DNA of 64,000 nucleotides, taken from contig NW_019091402.1 in the NCBI RefSeq assembly GCF_001949145.1, positions 1,530,967 to 1,594,966 on the forward strand, written 5' to 3'. The DNA is from Acanthaster planci (lineage: Eukaryota; Echinodermata; Asteroidea; Valvatida; Acanthasteridae). The position numbers and the translations under genes were made by a program. Under the pieces are notes generated by a model. The model saw only the letters and a program-made list of their open reading frames with translations. It made no database searches and was not told the DNA's origin. Positions 12,565-24,402 of the stretch are shown one piece after another (positions within the stretch are counted from its first letter, which is position 1; the number at the start of each line of letters is the position of its first letter).

Positions 12565-12700
12565 ACCCGTCAACTTCGCTCCCAGGGCGATTTTGACCGC
12601 CGAACGTCACGAAACGGAAGGTGTTATTTAATGGAGTCGATTTTTGTGTCCGTGAAAGTGAAACGCATAAACGTACCGTGTGCGCAACGCATCCAAAGCA
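12565..12700. repeat. Dispersed repeat E, copy 1
   Basis: Shares CTCCCAGGGCGATTTTGAC, then CCGAACG and TTTTTTGTGTCCGTGAAAGTGAAACG-like blocks with 35570-35735. The second copy sits in an insertion absent from the ENPP-C paralogue, so this is a transposed unit. No coding capacity seen. Confidence 0.6.
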
Positions 12701-13129
12701 TAAGTATGGAAAGGCCAAAATCTTTAAGGATAATACAACTTGGTGGATGGCGGCCCGGACGTGAAGCCCACATTCCGTCCATCTTCAGAGAGTGTTGACA
12801 TAGAATTAAAGGGTAGACATTACAGGATCACACACGCACTCCCAGAGGCGAAGAAGTAGACATCCCTGAGAATGAAGGGGTAAAACCAACAGTCTGCATT
12901 TTCAGAATGAAGAAGGATTAGCAGCTATTAAAACCCTCCTATGCAAATAAACATTCTTGACACAGTTGTCCTATCAGTCAAAATCAGTCAAATTTGCCAT
13001 ATTGGGTCTGTGCACTAGGGGAAATCAAGTGGAAGGAATTTTGACTGTTTTGACGGTTAGAGTAAAACGAGGGCTTTTAATCCACGGCTGTTCAAGTTGA
13101 GGGGGCAGTAAATGACAACAGGGTGCAGT

Positions 13130-13920
13130 AGGGCACATGCAAATGGTAAAGGTGATGCAAGACACACCCGCGGTTATGGAGAATTTTCTATGGCCAATGT
13201 TAAATTTGATGCATATCCTTCTGCAAAATAGAAGGTCTGCCATTTTTTATCCCAATTTCAAACGAATACAGTCCTGCTGACTTTTTTCTTTAACACTCCT
13301 GTTCATGGGCAATAAAATGCTTTAATGGCAAATTATCTAAAAGCATGCAATCTGTGAGTTGTAATGACCAGCATGAACATTTCAGTTTTTTTGGGGGGGG
13401 TGGGGGTGGAAGCGGTCATTGCATGGCTTCTAATACCTCAAATGGTGCACAAAAGTTGTCAAAACTCTGCAAAGGGAAAGTCCCTCAGCACGAAAGGTGT
13501 AGTTGTCATGACAGCCGTCCACAGACTCAAATACATGTATAGTAGTAGACTTAATGCCAAGTTGGTTTTTGATTTGGTTTTGTTCTTCATCTGCATTATC
13601 TATGACCAAACCTATATGCATGCATTGGAACCTTTGCATGAAGACATTGGTTGCCTCATCCCCAACTCACTGATGATCGACTGTTGAAACCCAGCCAATT
13701 CTGTCGCTTATGTTATACACCAGCCCTCGCCAAGGGATTTTGAATGCAGTTCACTGACCAAACACGATAATCTAATGACCGGTCGTCAAGTTTAGCAGAG
13801 AACAAGAATCGCAGGATATGGCAGCTTACTTGCCATTACTTTTTATGCAGTGGCACAGTCAAGACAGTGGCTCAATCATGTTAGGTCGGGCAGTCGAGGC
13901 TGCGCAAAGCCTAAGCCAAA
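13130..13920 (+). other. Upstream block shared by kinase copies
   Basis: Sequence ahead of the kinase pseudogene recurs ahead of the other kinase copies: GTTGCCTCATCCCCAACT and following (13648-13720) matches 17867-17920 and 23565-23650. The segment just before the ATG (TTAGGTCGGGCAGTCGAGGC) matches 26648-26670 closely. It probably contains promoter and 5' leader, duplicated with the genes. A G-run at 13388-13408 is the only other notable feature. Confidence 0.5.
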
Positions 13921-14964
13921 ATGCCTGACCGGCTGAAGACCGAGTTTTTCTTTGAAAGGAAACTGGGAAAGGGGTGTTTCGTCGAAGTTCATCTCGGACT
14001 TGAGCAAAAAAACAAAGATCCTTTACCCCTTGGTAGATCAACCGAAGCTGAAATAAAGGCACTTTGCCAGCTCCCAGGGCATGATCGACTACGCTCGACA
14101 CATCATTCTCGATAATCATCGAATGTGCCTAGTCATGGAGTACTGTCCAGGGGGTGACCTGTGTAAGTTCTTGCTGTCACACCCCCAGAACCTGCCCGAG
14201 ATCGCCAGTTTATGAAGAACATCGCGTCCGCTGTAGAATTCCTTTATGCAAACAACATCGTACACCGGGATTTGAAACCAGATAACGTTCTACTCACAGC
14301 CGATGGTACTCTGAAAATTGCCGACTTTGGCCTGGCCAAATGTGCTTCGGACTCTCAACCTGGGGGAAGTCTGTATAACTACTACACTGCATCTGCTGCT
14401 GGTCACGTGTATTTTTTGGCTCCCGAAGTAACCACTGGACATTGCACAGAGAAAACTGACGTGTTGCAAATTGGAGAGATTTTTGTCTGCATAATGGAAC
14501 GAGAGTGTCCCCGGGGACAATCATGTTAGCTCCTTATTACTTCCCCAAAAGAAGCATTTTGAGGGAATTCATTGGCCTTGGACAATCCTTACATGACGGC
14601 CACCTGGAATGCTTTGAACGTTCTGACAGGCCGAATCTTCAAATAAGCTAAGATTTCCGCGGACTGATAGAAAGAATGCTTCTGATGACTCACCGCAGAC
14701 GTCCGACAGCGGCTGAAGTAACGTCTACCCTGAATAATCTCACCGATTCCTATAAGGTGGATCCCAAAGAGGACACCGGTTCCGACAGCAACAGTAACGA
14801 AGGTGTTGCGATTGCTAAAGTGGGCACTGCAACAGGAGAAACAGGAGGATTTGTTTTTGGGAACAGGGGTCGGACTAATTGCAGCTGGTACAGTGTTTGC
14901 CGTTACAAGAATAATCCGATGGTTTACTCCTCCAGCCTACATGGATATTGGTAATGAGAGATAG
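13921..14964 (+). pseudogene. PDIK1L/STK35-like kinase pseudogene (K1)
   Basis: Clear homologue of the two intact kinases downstream but broken. The Gly loop is damaged (GKGCFVEV), the segment carrying the ATP-binding Lys (YALK in the paralogues) is deleted, and frame shifts occur near 14085, 14190, 14505 and 14860. An in-frame TAA falls near 14646. HRDLKPDN and DFG are still readable at 14263-14330. The C-terminal tail in the shifted frame (GVGLIAAGTVFAV..IIRWFTPP..DIGNER) matches the tail of the kinase at 26688, and the 3' flank matches too. So K1 and K3 are closest relatives, and K1 died after acquiring the hydrophobic tail. Confidence 0.9.
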
Positions 14965-15254
14965 ACCCAGTGTTCAATCCAAGGGCCTAAGGTCAGAGGG
15001 AGCAATAGGACCTTGCCTTCAGATCTCTCTATTTTTTCCAAATGAGACAATAGTGATTTTTTTTTAGATCAGTTTAGTTTTTAGATCATGAGATATGTGA
15101 TAGTATGCATGAAATTGTTTGTCGAATTCGACATGAGACAAAATATTTGTTATCTTTGATTTTTTGGAATATAATGAAGAGTTTTGTTTGTTAGTTTACA
15201 GCGGTCACTTGTGCGCCGTTTTTGCTGCTCAACACACAATATGAAAAAGGGTCA

Positions 15255-15566
15255 TTAACAGACTAGCATCTACCGGCGTCTCAGCTATATCAAGGATACT
15301 GATCACGCTCTACGTCTGTTCCATGAATTTGAGTTCGTAGGTTCATCCAACTTCCTTTTCACCATGGATGTGAAACCTCTTACACATCTATTCCCCATGC
15401 AGGTGGTTTGCCTGCGCTCGAACACTATCTAGATCTCGGCCCGACTCAGGATCATCCCATCAGCACTCTGCTCCGTCTGGCTGAGTTGGTGCTCACGTTG
15501 AACAACTTCGCGTTCAACGGTGAGCACTACATTCAGACCAGTGGTGAGGCTATGGGCACAAAATGG
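15255..15566 (+). mobile_element. Penelope-like reverse transcriptase fragment
   Basis: Translated pieces read FLFTMDVK..., then after one frame shift ISTLLRLAELVLTLNNFAFN and GEHYIQTSGEAMGTK. This is the conserved reverse transcriptase core around the palm motif of Penelope-like elements (the catalytic YADD part is absent). It stops abruptly at about 15566, where copy A of repeat R1 begins. Confidence 0.75.
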
Positions 15567-15567
15567 C

Positions 15568-16970
15568 TTTCCATGAATTCTGGTGTGCTTGCGCAATCGG
15601 GGTTTTTCCACTCAGTTGTAAGGAAATGGCAAATTGAACAAAAAAATGTTTATCATTCCCACCCACTTCCATTTTGAAGGCTGTATAATAGGAAGTCAAA
15701 TAAGTAGTCTGAATGATACCAACCCTTCTTTTAATTTCCATCAACTGTGAATCAATGTTGTTCTGACATGGTAGGCCTATATTGACTGGGGTAAGATGAG
15801 GTTACCCATTTAAGATCAATATGAGAAGGGAGGGCAGACATTGTATTAATTACGAATGGCAGATTTGGAATGTATCACTGTAGATAGAAATACTTATTAC
15901 ATCCGTAGAACAGTTTTACTCGTGTGTGGGTGTGTATGTGTTTTAAGCGTTTAATTTATGAATGACTGCTTACTCCTTAACGTAGGGTTTTTACATCGTG
16001 AATCTGTTTTGTCTATGTACAAATCTGTAATTTTGTATAAGTTGCAGTGATTTTGTTTTGGCAGTGATTTTTCATGCCAAGTAATTCATTATCATATATC
16101 CTGGGCGTGATGAAAGCAACTAATCATTAATTGTAACAAATGAAAAGGCTCTTAGTTTTTTCAGACACCCGGAAAACATACATCTTTAGTTTTGCAGATG
16201 ACCAATACCTTTCACACTGTGTCTCTTAACCCGAAGACTACCGGTAGTACTTCGACAAATAGCCAACCACACTGCAGATTTAAGCTCGCAAAGAAGGAAA
16301 TGTAATGAAAGGTAGAGCGAAACAAGGACATGGCTGGCAAATTGTATTTCTATATCTATTGCGTAAGTAAATTTCTGCACAGATGGAAATTAATTTTAAT
16401 TTTGTGAATTTCCAAGTAGACCTAATGTAGACAAGCATACCCATCATATAATCATCGAGCCGATTTTTGTCCACTCAATAACCTACCCTCGACGACCTAC
16501 TGTATATGAGTGTGTAGTTTGTGTATGTCCTTTCTGTTGTCACGATATTTATAATTTAATGCTTATCCTGATTATGTTACTGCGGTCAATAATTACATAA
16601 TGCTACATTTTATGAAGAAAGATTCGTGTCAGTAGTTTGATTTTTTGAAGAGAGGAAATTGTACTGTCATGAATGAAGATTAGACTAAAAAGGTAGCCCA
16701 ACTCCTGTTCAAAGTTGTTCCCCTGAATGTGGTTAATTGTCCAATCCTTCGTGTCCTGGGTGAACCCACTCACCTTTCGAAACTTTGTCCGTTTTGGAAC
16801 ACTAACACATTCTGTTTGTCATGACAGAATGTGTCCCTTCATTTCGAAATTTCTGGGTGAAACCCAGGAAGATGACGTCAGTTTGACAGACAATAATCTG
16901 ATAGAAACATGCGAGTCCCATTGATTCATAACATGAGGTTATGGTTGAGGATGATGCATCTGAATGACAG
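15568..16970. repeat. Repeat R1, copy A
   Basis: About 1.4 kb of non-coding sequence recurring at 29955-31660 and 40255-41000, with 5' parts at 21320-21720. Landmarks: GCTTGCGCAATCGGGG near the start, ACTGTGAATCAATGTTGTTC near 15745, CAGACACCCGGAAAACATAC near 16164, GTCATGACAGAATGTGTC near 16818. No long open frame; type unknown. Confidence 0.65.
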
Positions 16971-17840
16971 AAAAAGGGCCAGTCGGCGCTACTTTCTAGG
17001 TAACACCATTTTTCATCTCCCTTTATCGTCAGCTGAGCCACAAACTGGGCGTCGTTTTTACCCAGATGAGTAAACCCGCATCTTGTGACAGCCTATGAGC
17101 TCGACCCTTCTTTCTTTGAACTTGATCCCTGGCAGGTGTTTTAAGCGCATGAGTGATCGTGCATTTTGCACACAATGCAATGCCATATACCTTGTACATG
17201 TACGGTGTACGAAATGCATGTTGCCAATGGGTAAGGTGACTGTTTTGTTACCTTCACGGAAGTGTTTTTTAACGAATTCAATTTCATTTTCGACTAGAGC
17301 TTACGTGCCCCCCAAAAAAATCCTGGAGAGTCTGTTGAGCAAACGAGGTTAGCTTTGGATCATTTTTCCGAAAAATGGGGCATCCACAAAAATGGCCTGA
17401 AACAAGTCAATTTGTTTCCCCCAACAGAGCAATTCACCTGGCAAAATTGATCAGAGGGTTCCGAACCTGTTTTGTCCCAGTTTCACAAACACCAAATGGG
17501 TAGAAGCCGGTAGCTGTCATGTTGCCTTCAGCTTCTTTGTCGAAACTTCCACTTCAAAGACCAAAAAATGCTCTTAAGCAAAGATTTGGAAAACATTCAA
17601 ATCGTGAATTTCACTTGCCTTTACTGAGCCAAAAGCATTTCAAAAGCATTTCAGCCTTAAAAAAAAAATAACCAAACAAAAAACTTAACTGTTGCGCAAA
17701 CGTTTCTGGAAAAAAAAGGGAAAGCCCATAAGCATGCAATAAGATGCCGTCACCACTGTAGACTCGCCACAAGTACTGTACTTGCCCCCAAGCCTGTATT
17801 GTTTTCGTTTTGTTCTCCACTGTTATGTTATCGCTGGTTT
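16971..17840. other. No recognised feature
   Basis: About 0.9 kb between repeat R1 and the upstream block of kinase K2. Only short open frames without known domains. Confidence 0.5.
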
Positions 17841-18114
17841 TCGCATGGTACCTTTGGGCGGGGACGTTGGTTGCCTCGTCCTCAACTTGCAGGTGATAGA
17901 CAGTTGAAACCCAGGCACTATTAATATCATTTATGCTAGACCCGCATTAATGTATTGGAGTTCACGGCCGGAGAAAACACGACTAACGATAGACCGTCAT
18001 TAAGTTTAGTATAGTACGAGACTCGCATGGCATGGCAAACGTACCTTATTTATTTTTTTGTTAGCAGTGGCTGATGTGGGATCGGACAGGAGGCTGTAAC
18101 TAGAACTTGCCAAA

Positions 18115-19251
18115 ATGTGTGACAGGCTGGGGGCCGAGTTTTCGTTGGAAAAGAAACTGGGGTCAGGGGGTTTCGGCGTAGTACACCTCGGACGAGAGCG
18201 AAGAACCGGAAACAAGTATGCCTTGAAGATCCTATCCCTCGGTAGATCAGCCGAAGCTGAAATAAAAGCACTTTGCCAGCTCCCAAGGAATGATAACGTC
18301 ATCAAATACTCTCGACACATTCTGCTGGATAATGATCGCATCTGCCTGGTCATGGAGTACTGTCCAGGGGGTGACCTGAATAAGTTCCTGCTGTCACACC
18401 CACCAGAACCAGTTCGTGATCTCCAGTTCATGAAGAACATCGCATCAGCTGTAGCCTTTCTTCATACCAACAACGTCATACACCGTGACCTCAAACCAGA
18501 TAACATTTTACTGACAGCCGATGGTACCCTGAAAATTGCCGACTTCGGCCTGGCCAAACTTGCCTCGGACTCTCAACATGGGGGCAGCCTTTACAACTAC
18601 TACATGGCAACTGCCTGTGGTCAAATGTATTTCATGGCCCCTGAGGTGTTTGACGGACACTACACAGAGAAGTCTGACGTGTTCCAAATGGGGGAAATCT
18701 TTGTCTGCATATTGAAGCGAAAGCGTCTACCAGGAACACACATGTTGGTGCCTTACTACACAGAAGGTGTGTTTCCGGAGCAATTCATTGGCCTTGGACA
18801 AGCACTTCATAGAGGTTACTTGGCTCAATTTAAGCTTTCTGGTGGGCACAATTATGAAAGAAGCCAGGTAATCTGCGCTTTGATCGAAAAAATGCTACTG
18901 AAGGATTATCATCGCCGTCCGACTGCGGCTCAAGTGGTGTCTGCCCTGAATAATTCCAACGATTCCTTTGAGGTGGTCCCCGACGCTCTTTTGGAGTCTA
19001 GTTCATTCGTCCCTTCCAATGAGACGGGGATAGCGATTCGACCCCTGTTGGCTAACGGGGTCGGGATCTCCCCCTTCGGAATTCCAGTGGGCGCAGTTCC
19101 AGGTATTGCGGCGCCGATGGTCGGATTCGGCCTCCCTGCTCCTGTTATGCTGATCCCTGGTTTCCCAGCAGTGAGCGGAGTACCAGTGATGGCTGCTGGT
19201 GGACTTCTGGTTGATATGACCCTTTCTGGCCTTGGCTTTTATGAATTATAA
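18115..19251 (+). CDS. PDIK1L/STK35-like Ser/Thr kinase (K2)
   Basis: Intact intronless gene, 378 aa. Kinase domain about 9-285: Gly loop GSGGFG (16-21), ATP-binding Lys38 in YALK, alphaC Glu49, catalytic HRDLKPDN (Asp125), DFG (Asp143), APE at 175-177, all standard for an active kinase. VMEYCPGGDLNKFLLSHPPEP, then FM..IASAVAFLH, then ACG..YFMAPEV..GHYTEKSDVF follow the vertebrate PDIK1L/STK35 family closely. Residues about 290-378 are hydrophobic and rich in Gly, Pro and Val, unlike the tail of K3. Start chosen because the Met aligns with the K3 start and precedes the domain directly. Substrates are unknown; location is probably cytosolic or membrane-associated. Confidence 0.9.
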   Translation: MCDRLGAEFSLEKKLGSGGFGVVHLGRERRTGNKYALKILSLGRSAEAEIKALCQLPRNDNVIKYSRHILLDNDRICLVMEYCPGGDLNKFLLSHPPEPVRDLQFMKNIASAVAFLHTNNVIHRDLKPDNILLTADGTLKIADFGLAKLASDSQHGGSLYNYYMATACGQMYFMAPEVFDGHYTEKSDVFQMGEIFVCILKRKRLPGTHMLVPYYTEGVFPEQFIGLGQALHRGYLAQFKLSGGHNYERSQVICALIEKMLLKDYHRRPTAAQVVSALNNSNDSFEVVPDALLESSSFVPSNETGIAIRPLLANGVGISPFGIPVGAVPGIAAPMVGFGLPAPVMLIPGFPAVSGVPVMAAGGLLVDMTLSGLGFYEL

Positions 19252-19366
19252 ATGGATGAGGAAACAATAATCAACCTCGAGTGGCGAGGGAGTTCTTGAA
19301 GTGCGGCGCCTTTTTTTAGAAGGAAGGTCATTTCCTCACGTTTTGCTCACATTCCAATCTATCATA

Positions 19367-19372
19367 ATTAAA
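19367..19372 (+). promoter_or_regulatory. Candidate poly(A) signal of K2
   Basis: ATTAAA about 115 bases past the K2 stop; a common variant hexamer. No better candidate nearby. Confidence 0.35.
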
Positions 19373-19399
19373 ACAGGGCTTGCTTCAACGGTGCTTTAA

Positions 19400-20200
19400 C
19401 CCTAAAAGTGGCAGGGGCGGAAACCCATCTACCTTTTTTTGTGCGGGGCGGGGGTAGGCACTGAGCCTTCAGGAGTTTAAAAAGTACCTCTTCGCGGTCA
19501 CTTTGACACCAAAATTGTGAATATCGAGTTTTCCGAGACTGGTCGGCCGAAAATGTTTACTTTGGCCACTGTGGTGCTCAACGTACGCGGGCTGGCGCAC
19601 ATATCAAAACAGTAATTGCCTGATTGAGTTTAGACTTTGCATTTGTAATGATGACGAGTATTTGAAATAACCTGGTCTTTGATGGACCTACACTATTCAT
19701 TCTTTGCTGGAAGTATAGCACTATATATAATATCAAGTTATCGTAGATTTTTTTACTGTCACATTGGTATTCCTGGTAACTGTGAGTAAAATGTTACTAT
19801 GGTTACACTTTGTAAGTTATGCGATAGTGTACATGATTTCAGCTAGAATATTGCTCATTGAAGTAAATTGAGATGCAAGACATGGTATACTAAGCTGGCA
19901 CTCCGAAGGATGAGCGCATTTAGTTTAAGGAAAGTGGTTGCCCTTGGACACGTGTACCTGGGAACAAAAAGGAGCCGATTGCACAACTTAAAAGCAAAAC
20001 GTAGGAAAGACAGAAAGGTACTCATTCAAATAAGCAATGATGTTAAGGTGTAATGGAAGTGCTGTGAATTTCAAAACTGCAAAATTATCGTTTCATTGGA
20101 TGTTTTGCTATAGCTCGAAGAATATGAGTGTAGAATTTAACAGAGCACTGGTACACTTTGTTAAAATATTCTATGTGGATGCAAGAACGTAATATCAAAA
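19400..20200. other. No recognised feature
   Basis: Intergenic sequence between K2 and a mariner-type MITE. One short plus-strand frame (19868-20053) is Arg/Lys-rich without a recognised domain. Confidence 0.45.
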
Positions 20201-20204
20201 TATA

Positions 20205-20426
20205 CTACTCAAAAAAGTCAAGGACCACCTTTTATTTTGTGTCTACTTTTCTATATGAGATATTTTACTGCTGATAATTTGCATTTGATGTTTTGAAGCA
20301 TGTTTTATATTTCTGATTCCAGTGGGAATATCATCTACACAAACAAAATATGAAAGAACTAGACCCCCTCTCATTGCTTGGAAAAAATACAAATTATGAA
20401 AAAGTGGTCCTAAACTTTTTGAGTAG
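20205..20426. mobile_element. Tc1/mariner-type MITE
   Basis: Terminal inverted repeats of about 24 bases: left starts CTACTCAAAAAAGTCAAGGA, right ends CTTTTTGAGTAG, next to a TA on the left side. Length 222 bp, AT-rich, no transposase. Termini of this type belong to Tc1/mariner families. Confidence 0.8.
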
Positions 20427-21319
20427 TTTATTTGTGAGCTGTTACTCAAGGTTTGAGACGACAAGGAATGATTGCCTAATCGCATTATTTTCAACTTGTT
20501 GGTCATAAGGGTGAATGGTTTAATTACACAGGTCTAAGTTAATTAAAAACAAATATTTTTTTCTTCCTCTTGCTTACTCTTAGCTAGGAATTATTCCATT
20601 TCCGTTGTCATAATGGTTGTCGGCCGCTCAAATGTGGTGGCCAAAAACCAATTTAGGCCTAATAATATTGAAAAATACTTTGAAAAAAATGAATCTGAAA
20701 AATGTTCGTATGAATCCTGTGTCACGAAGTCACAAAATATGTAAGCGCTAGGAATATGGAGGAGGAAAATTATAAATAGTAAAGACTTCGGAAGCAGAAC
20801 AGTAAGACTAGATGTGTAATGTGTGACCCTTGTTTTTGCTTCAAAAATGATCAAACTGGCATTGAAGAGAAATACGAAAAGTGCATTGTGTTCATTTCCA
20901 CTGGCGAAGTGGAAATTATGAGAGCCATATTTGCGAAGTATAGGATCACTTTAACTGTTGCTTAAATTGTACCAAAACATGAAAGGGCTGACAGACATAT
21001 TTCGTAATGTAGTATTCAACTCAATCCTCCTCCTCCTTTTTTCCCTGTTGTTGTTTTGTTTTGTTCGAAGACTCAAACATCGCCTGCGTCCTTCAAAAGC
21101 ACAATAGCTTTCAACCATTAAACAAGTTACCCTAACAGTAAATTAAATATTTACTCATCTTTTATTAGCGTAGCAAATTTTGACTGTCCAGTTTTGCCGA
21201 TTGTGTTTTCAGTAGAAACTGTTATTAGGCTCTTAATGTTTATGCGCGTGTACATTATGCAGATGTGGTAAATGTAACTTTTGTCATAAAGCATTCGCAA
21301 ATGAATCTTCGCCTACCGT

Positions 21320-21720
21320 TCGTCAACATGTAATCCAGTTTTTGTTTTAACATCCAGTTTGCAAGTACATGTAATTGTGAACATGTGTAAACGTCAGCGG
21401 TTGATATTGACAATATGAAATATTTGGGAATGTAACACATGTTTATTGGGAACTTCGTTTTTCTAATGCGAGGCAAACCGACCCAGTCCACCTTCTCTGC
21501 TACATAGGGGGCTTCTTGGCCCAAAGGCTCTATAATTTGTTTAGCGCTAAAATCATTAGACACCTTGCTCTACTCTGCATTGTTTAAAAGAAATGGCAGA
21601 GTAATACTGTGCACTACGTAGGCTGTGTAATGCAATTCAACGATATGCGGGGTCGCACGCGGTGACCTTCCGTGAACGATAGTATACTTGCACAATAGGG
21701 GATTTTCCACCAAAATTTCA
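21320..21720. repeat. Repeat R1, 5' partial copy D
   Basis: Matches the first 350 bases of copy B (29955-30300): AACATCCA, GAACATGTGTAAACG-like block, CACCTTCTCTGCTACATAG, TTCAACGAT, then GGATTTTCCA. Shorter related traces lie at 22975-23090 and 28895-28990, sharing the GACGTTTGGGAAC and TTGACAATATGAAA-like blocks. Confidence 0.6.
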
Positions 21721-21944
21721 AGGGGCTAGCAAATTTTTTATTTTTATTTGAAAAAAAGCAAAGACAAATAAGGTGGATAAACGCAGATGTAATGTAAGTG
21801 TAACACTTGCATGTTGGAACTTCCAACTCCTTGGCCCAAATTCAACATCAACAGTGCCGTGTGTAGGGATTATCGCGCATCCAAATGATAACAACGTCTA
21901 GCACTTAGACTGTTGAATAACGTCATTTTACTCTTTTCCTCCTG

Positions 21945-22680
21945 GACAGGAGGGGGCGCCAAATATCACTAATGTTGTAGCCGATGTCTTGGGAGACTGT
22001 CTTTGTTCTTGAAGATTTCAATGACCTCGCGGATACGTAGGGGTGCCATTCTTCGATGCTGGCGATGAGATGGGCGTCATGCCACTTGATAGCATGACGG
22101 TCTGTTTCATGTGACTATTTAACGACAGATGAGTTCTGGTAGTCTCCCCGTCGTCCACGTGCTCGTGTTCGTTGAGTCTACTGCTTATCGATCCCTGTCT
22201 CTCTCCCCCCGATGTACACTTGACCGTATTCACAGGGGATACTGAAGACGCAGGGTCAAGATTTGGGGTGTTGTTTGTCCTTGTGTGATGTGGGAGGTTT
22301 CTGATCTTGCTGGGTGCCGTGTAGAACAATCTGATGCCCTGTCTCTGGAGGATGCGTTGGATTTGGTGGGAAGTGGGACCTAGGTATGGGAGGGTGACTG
22401 TACTATCGTGTGTGTGGGGTTGACCTAGGGTAGAGGGGACCCATCGGTCGGGGCGAGGTGTTGGTTGCTGAGTCCTGACTTGGCTCTTCTTGAATCCGTT
22501 CCGCTGGAGTGCTGTGGAGATGTGGTGCCGAACGCTGTTCATGTTGCGATGGTCACACACGTTGTATGCCCGGCGTACGAGGGTGGTGTTGAGCGAGTCC
22601 TTGATCTTGGGGTGGTGAAGGGAGCGCTGATGGAAGATCTCCCCGTGATGCCACTGTGGGGCGTAAATCACTTCCATAAT
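21945..22680 (-). mobile_element. Penelope-like C-terminal fragment with GIY-YIG domain
   Basis: Minus-strand translation reads SHQIQRILQRQGIRLFYT, then VNTVKCTSGG and GSISSRLNEHEH, then, after frame shifts, HAIKWHDAHLIASIEEWHP and DIGYNISDIWRP. This is the order of the end of the reverse transcriptase/linker and the GIY-YIG endonuclease of Penelope-like elements. The catalytic GIY-YIG segment itself is damaged. Its 5' side stops against a MITE at 22692. Confidence 0.72.
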
Positions 22681-22691
22681 TATTATTACCG

Positions 22692-22951
22692 CAAATGGGT
22701 CACTTGGGAGACATTCCCATAGGAACGTGCACAAACTTTACTGTCCATTAATTCAATATATCCCTAATCTTAACCAAACTTTGCATGTTTTCCTGTTCCT
22801 AATCTATCATCTCTCAAAATGTGGACACTAAAAAGTTTCCTCCTTCTGGTAGTTGGGTCACTTGGGAGACATTCGAAATGTCTCCCTCATGACCGATGTC
22901 TCCCTAATGTTAAAAAATTTACCACAAAATGTCTCCCAAGTGACCTATTTG
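22692..22951. mobile_element. MITE family M1, copy 1 (compound)
   Basis: Ends are CAAATGGGTCACTTGGGAGA and its inverse TCTCCCAAGTGACCTATTTG. Inside, at 22855-22905, two more termini stand tail to tail (GGTCACTTGGGAGACATT, then AAATGTCTCCCTCATGACC), so this is a compound or internally rearranged element. Shares termini and interior with 28165-28313. Confidence 0.75.
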
Positions 22952-23289
22952 GAAAAAATAATATATTAACCTTTTCTCAATATATTTTTGTTTTAATATC
23001 CAACTTACAATCTGTTGCAGACGTTTGGGAACGTGAACGCTCGATATGTAAAATATGAAGTCCTTTTGGGAGTAACGTATTCTTATTTGAAAGTTCGTTG
23101 TGCAGAGTAATAAAAATCGACCGGCTAGTGGCGCACAGCCTAGATTCCTTCTTAAATATTCTTCACAAGTTTCACGTTAATTCTTTTGCACTATATAACC
23201 GTGTTTTTTAAACACGGTGGACAGTTTAACATGACTCATCTGACAAATAGTCAGTGACGTCGATTACTCGATCTTGAAAGGTTCAGTGG

Positions 23290-23685
23290 ACAGTTGATGC
23301 GAAACACACACCCGCGTGTATGACATCTGGAGAATTTTCCTCCCATACCCTTCACAATACTTGGCGCGTTTAATATTTGATGTACATCCCTGCGCAAATA
23401 CAATCAACTAGAATACCTGCCATTTTTATCCCCTTTTCACATCCACTATCTGGTAGATTTAAGCATAATACTGGTAGCAGAAGTGTGGGAGTCGGTTATT
23501 GATTTGGTTTGTACTCCACGCGCCAGCCTGCATTCACCTATTTAAACTTTTGCACAGGGACGTTGGTTGCTTCATCTCCAACTTGTTGGTGGTCAACTCA
23601 GTGTTGAAAGCCGGCTGATTTTGTCGCTTATGTATTAAACACTAGAGTCTCGCCAATGGACCCTGAATGCAGTTCACTGACACAA
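23290..23685 (+). other. Upstream block of kinase K3, distal half
   Basis: Matches the block ahead of K1 at about 13160-13760 (ACACACCCGCG, TGCCATTTTTATCCC, GACGTTGGTTGC, TTGTCGCTTATGT, AATGCAGTTCACTGAC) but no kinase follows. The continuation of the block resumes at about 25880 (AATGACTGGTTGTCAAGTT), just ahead of K3, so about 2.2 kb has been inserted in between. Confidence 0.55.
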
Positions 23686-24261
23686 CAAAATACCCCTATC
23701 AGCCCCAAGACCTCTTTGGCCATTCATAGGTTCTTTACCACACTATCTTACATGCAAGTTCCCTTTGCTTACCAGGCACAATTAAGCCACTTTTAGTTTA
23801 AAGCTCCCTCAACAGTCGAGATCATGAAAGGCAACTCTTGCAATGCCACCCCATTGACTAATACTAATGATATCCAATAAGGAGAATTTAGTCAAGTTGT
23901 TAGATAAAAATCGGGGTAAGACTTCCATACATGAAGTTCATTTTACATACATGTACACCCCGTCTATAAACCCTCTGAGACTGGTCCAAAATATTACATT
24001 TTCATTGAAAAATGTTATACAGTTGACCCTCATTATAAAGGATACTGTCATAAAGTACTGCTATAAAGAACAGATTTCGGGAATCCCGATTTCTTGAATT
24101 GTTATGTGTTTCTTTGTTTTTACACTCCTTTTATAACACAGTCCTGGTCATTACAAAGTAATTTGTCAGGTCCCTGCAACTTTGTTACAACGAGAGTCGA
24201 CTGTACTCTGTCGCTGCTAAAATGGACTTTCCTGACCTCTGACTGATTTCTGGGAACTAAT

Positions 24262-24373
24262 TGATCCCCCCGCCCCCATCCAATGTTGCATTAAAGGCTG
24301 TTGCGCGGCCAGGGCGAACCATTGCAACATTGGAATGGGGGGGGGGGGGCATTGGGGGTGATCGAAGGGGGGG
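24262..24373. repeat. C-run/G-run inverted repeat
   Basis: CCATCCAATGTTGCA (24278-24292) is mirrored by TGCAACATTGGAATGGG followed by a long G-run and a second G-run. Potential hairpin and G-quadruplex. Non-coding. Confidence 0.65.
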
Positions 24374-24402
24374 GGCAAAATCTAAACCACCCGAATCCAT
24401 GT

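Noticed and set aside
12268-12596. Overlapping small plus-strand frames as genes
   Set aside because: They coincide with a degenerate tandem repeat and have no domain or splice support.
18006-18440. 144-residue minus frame over kinase K2
   Set aside because: Antisense to a highly conserved kinase domain.
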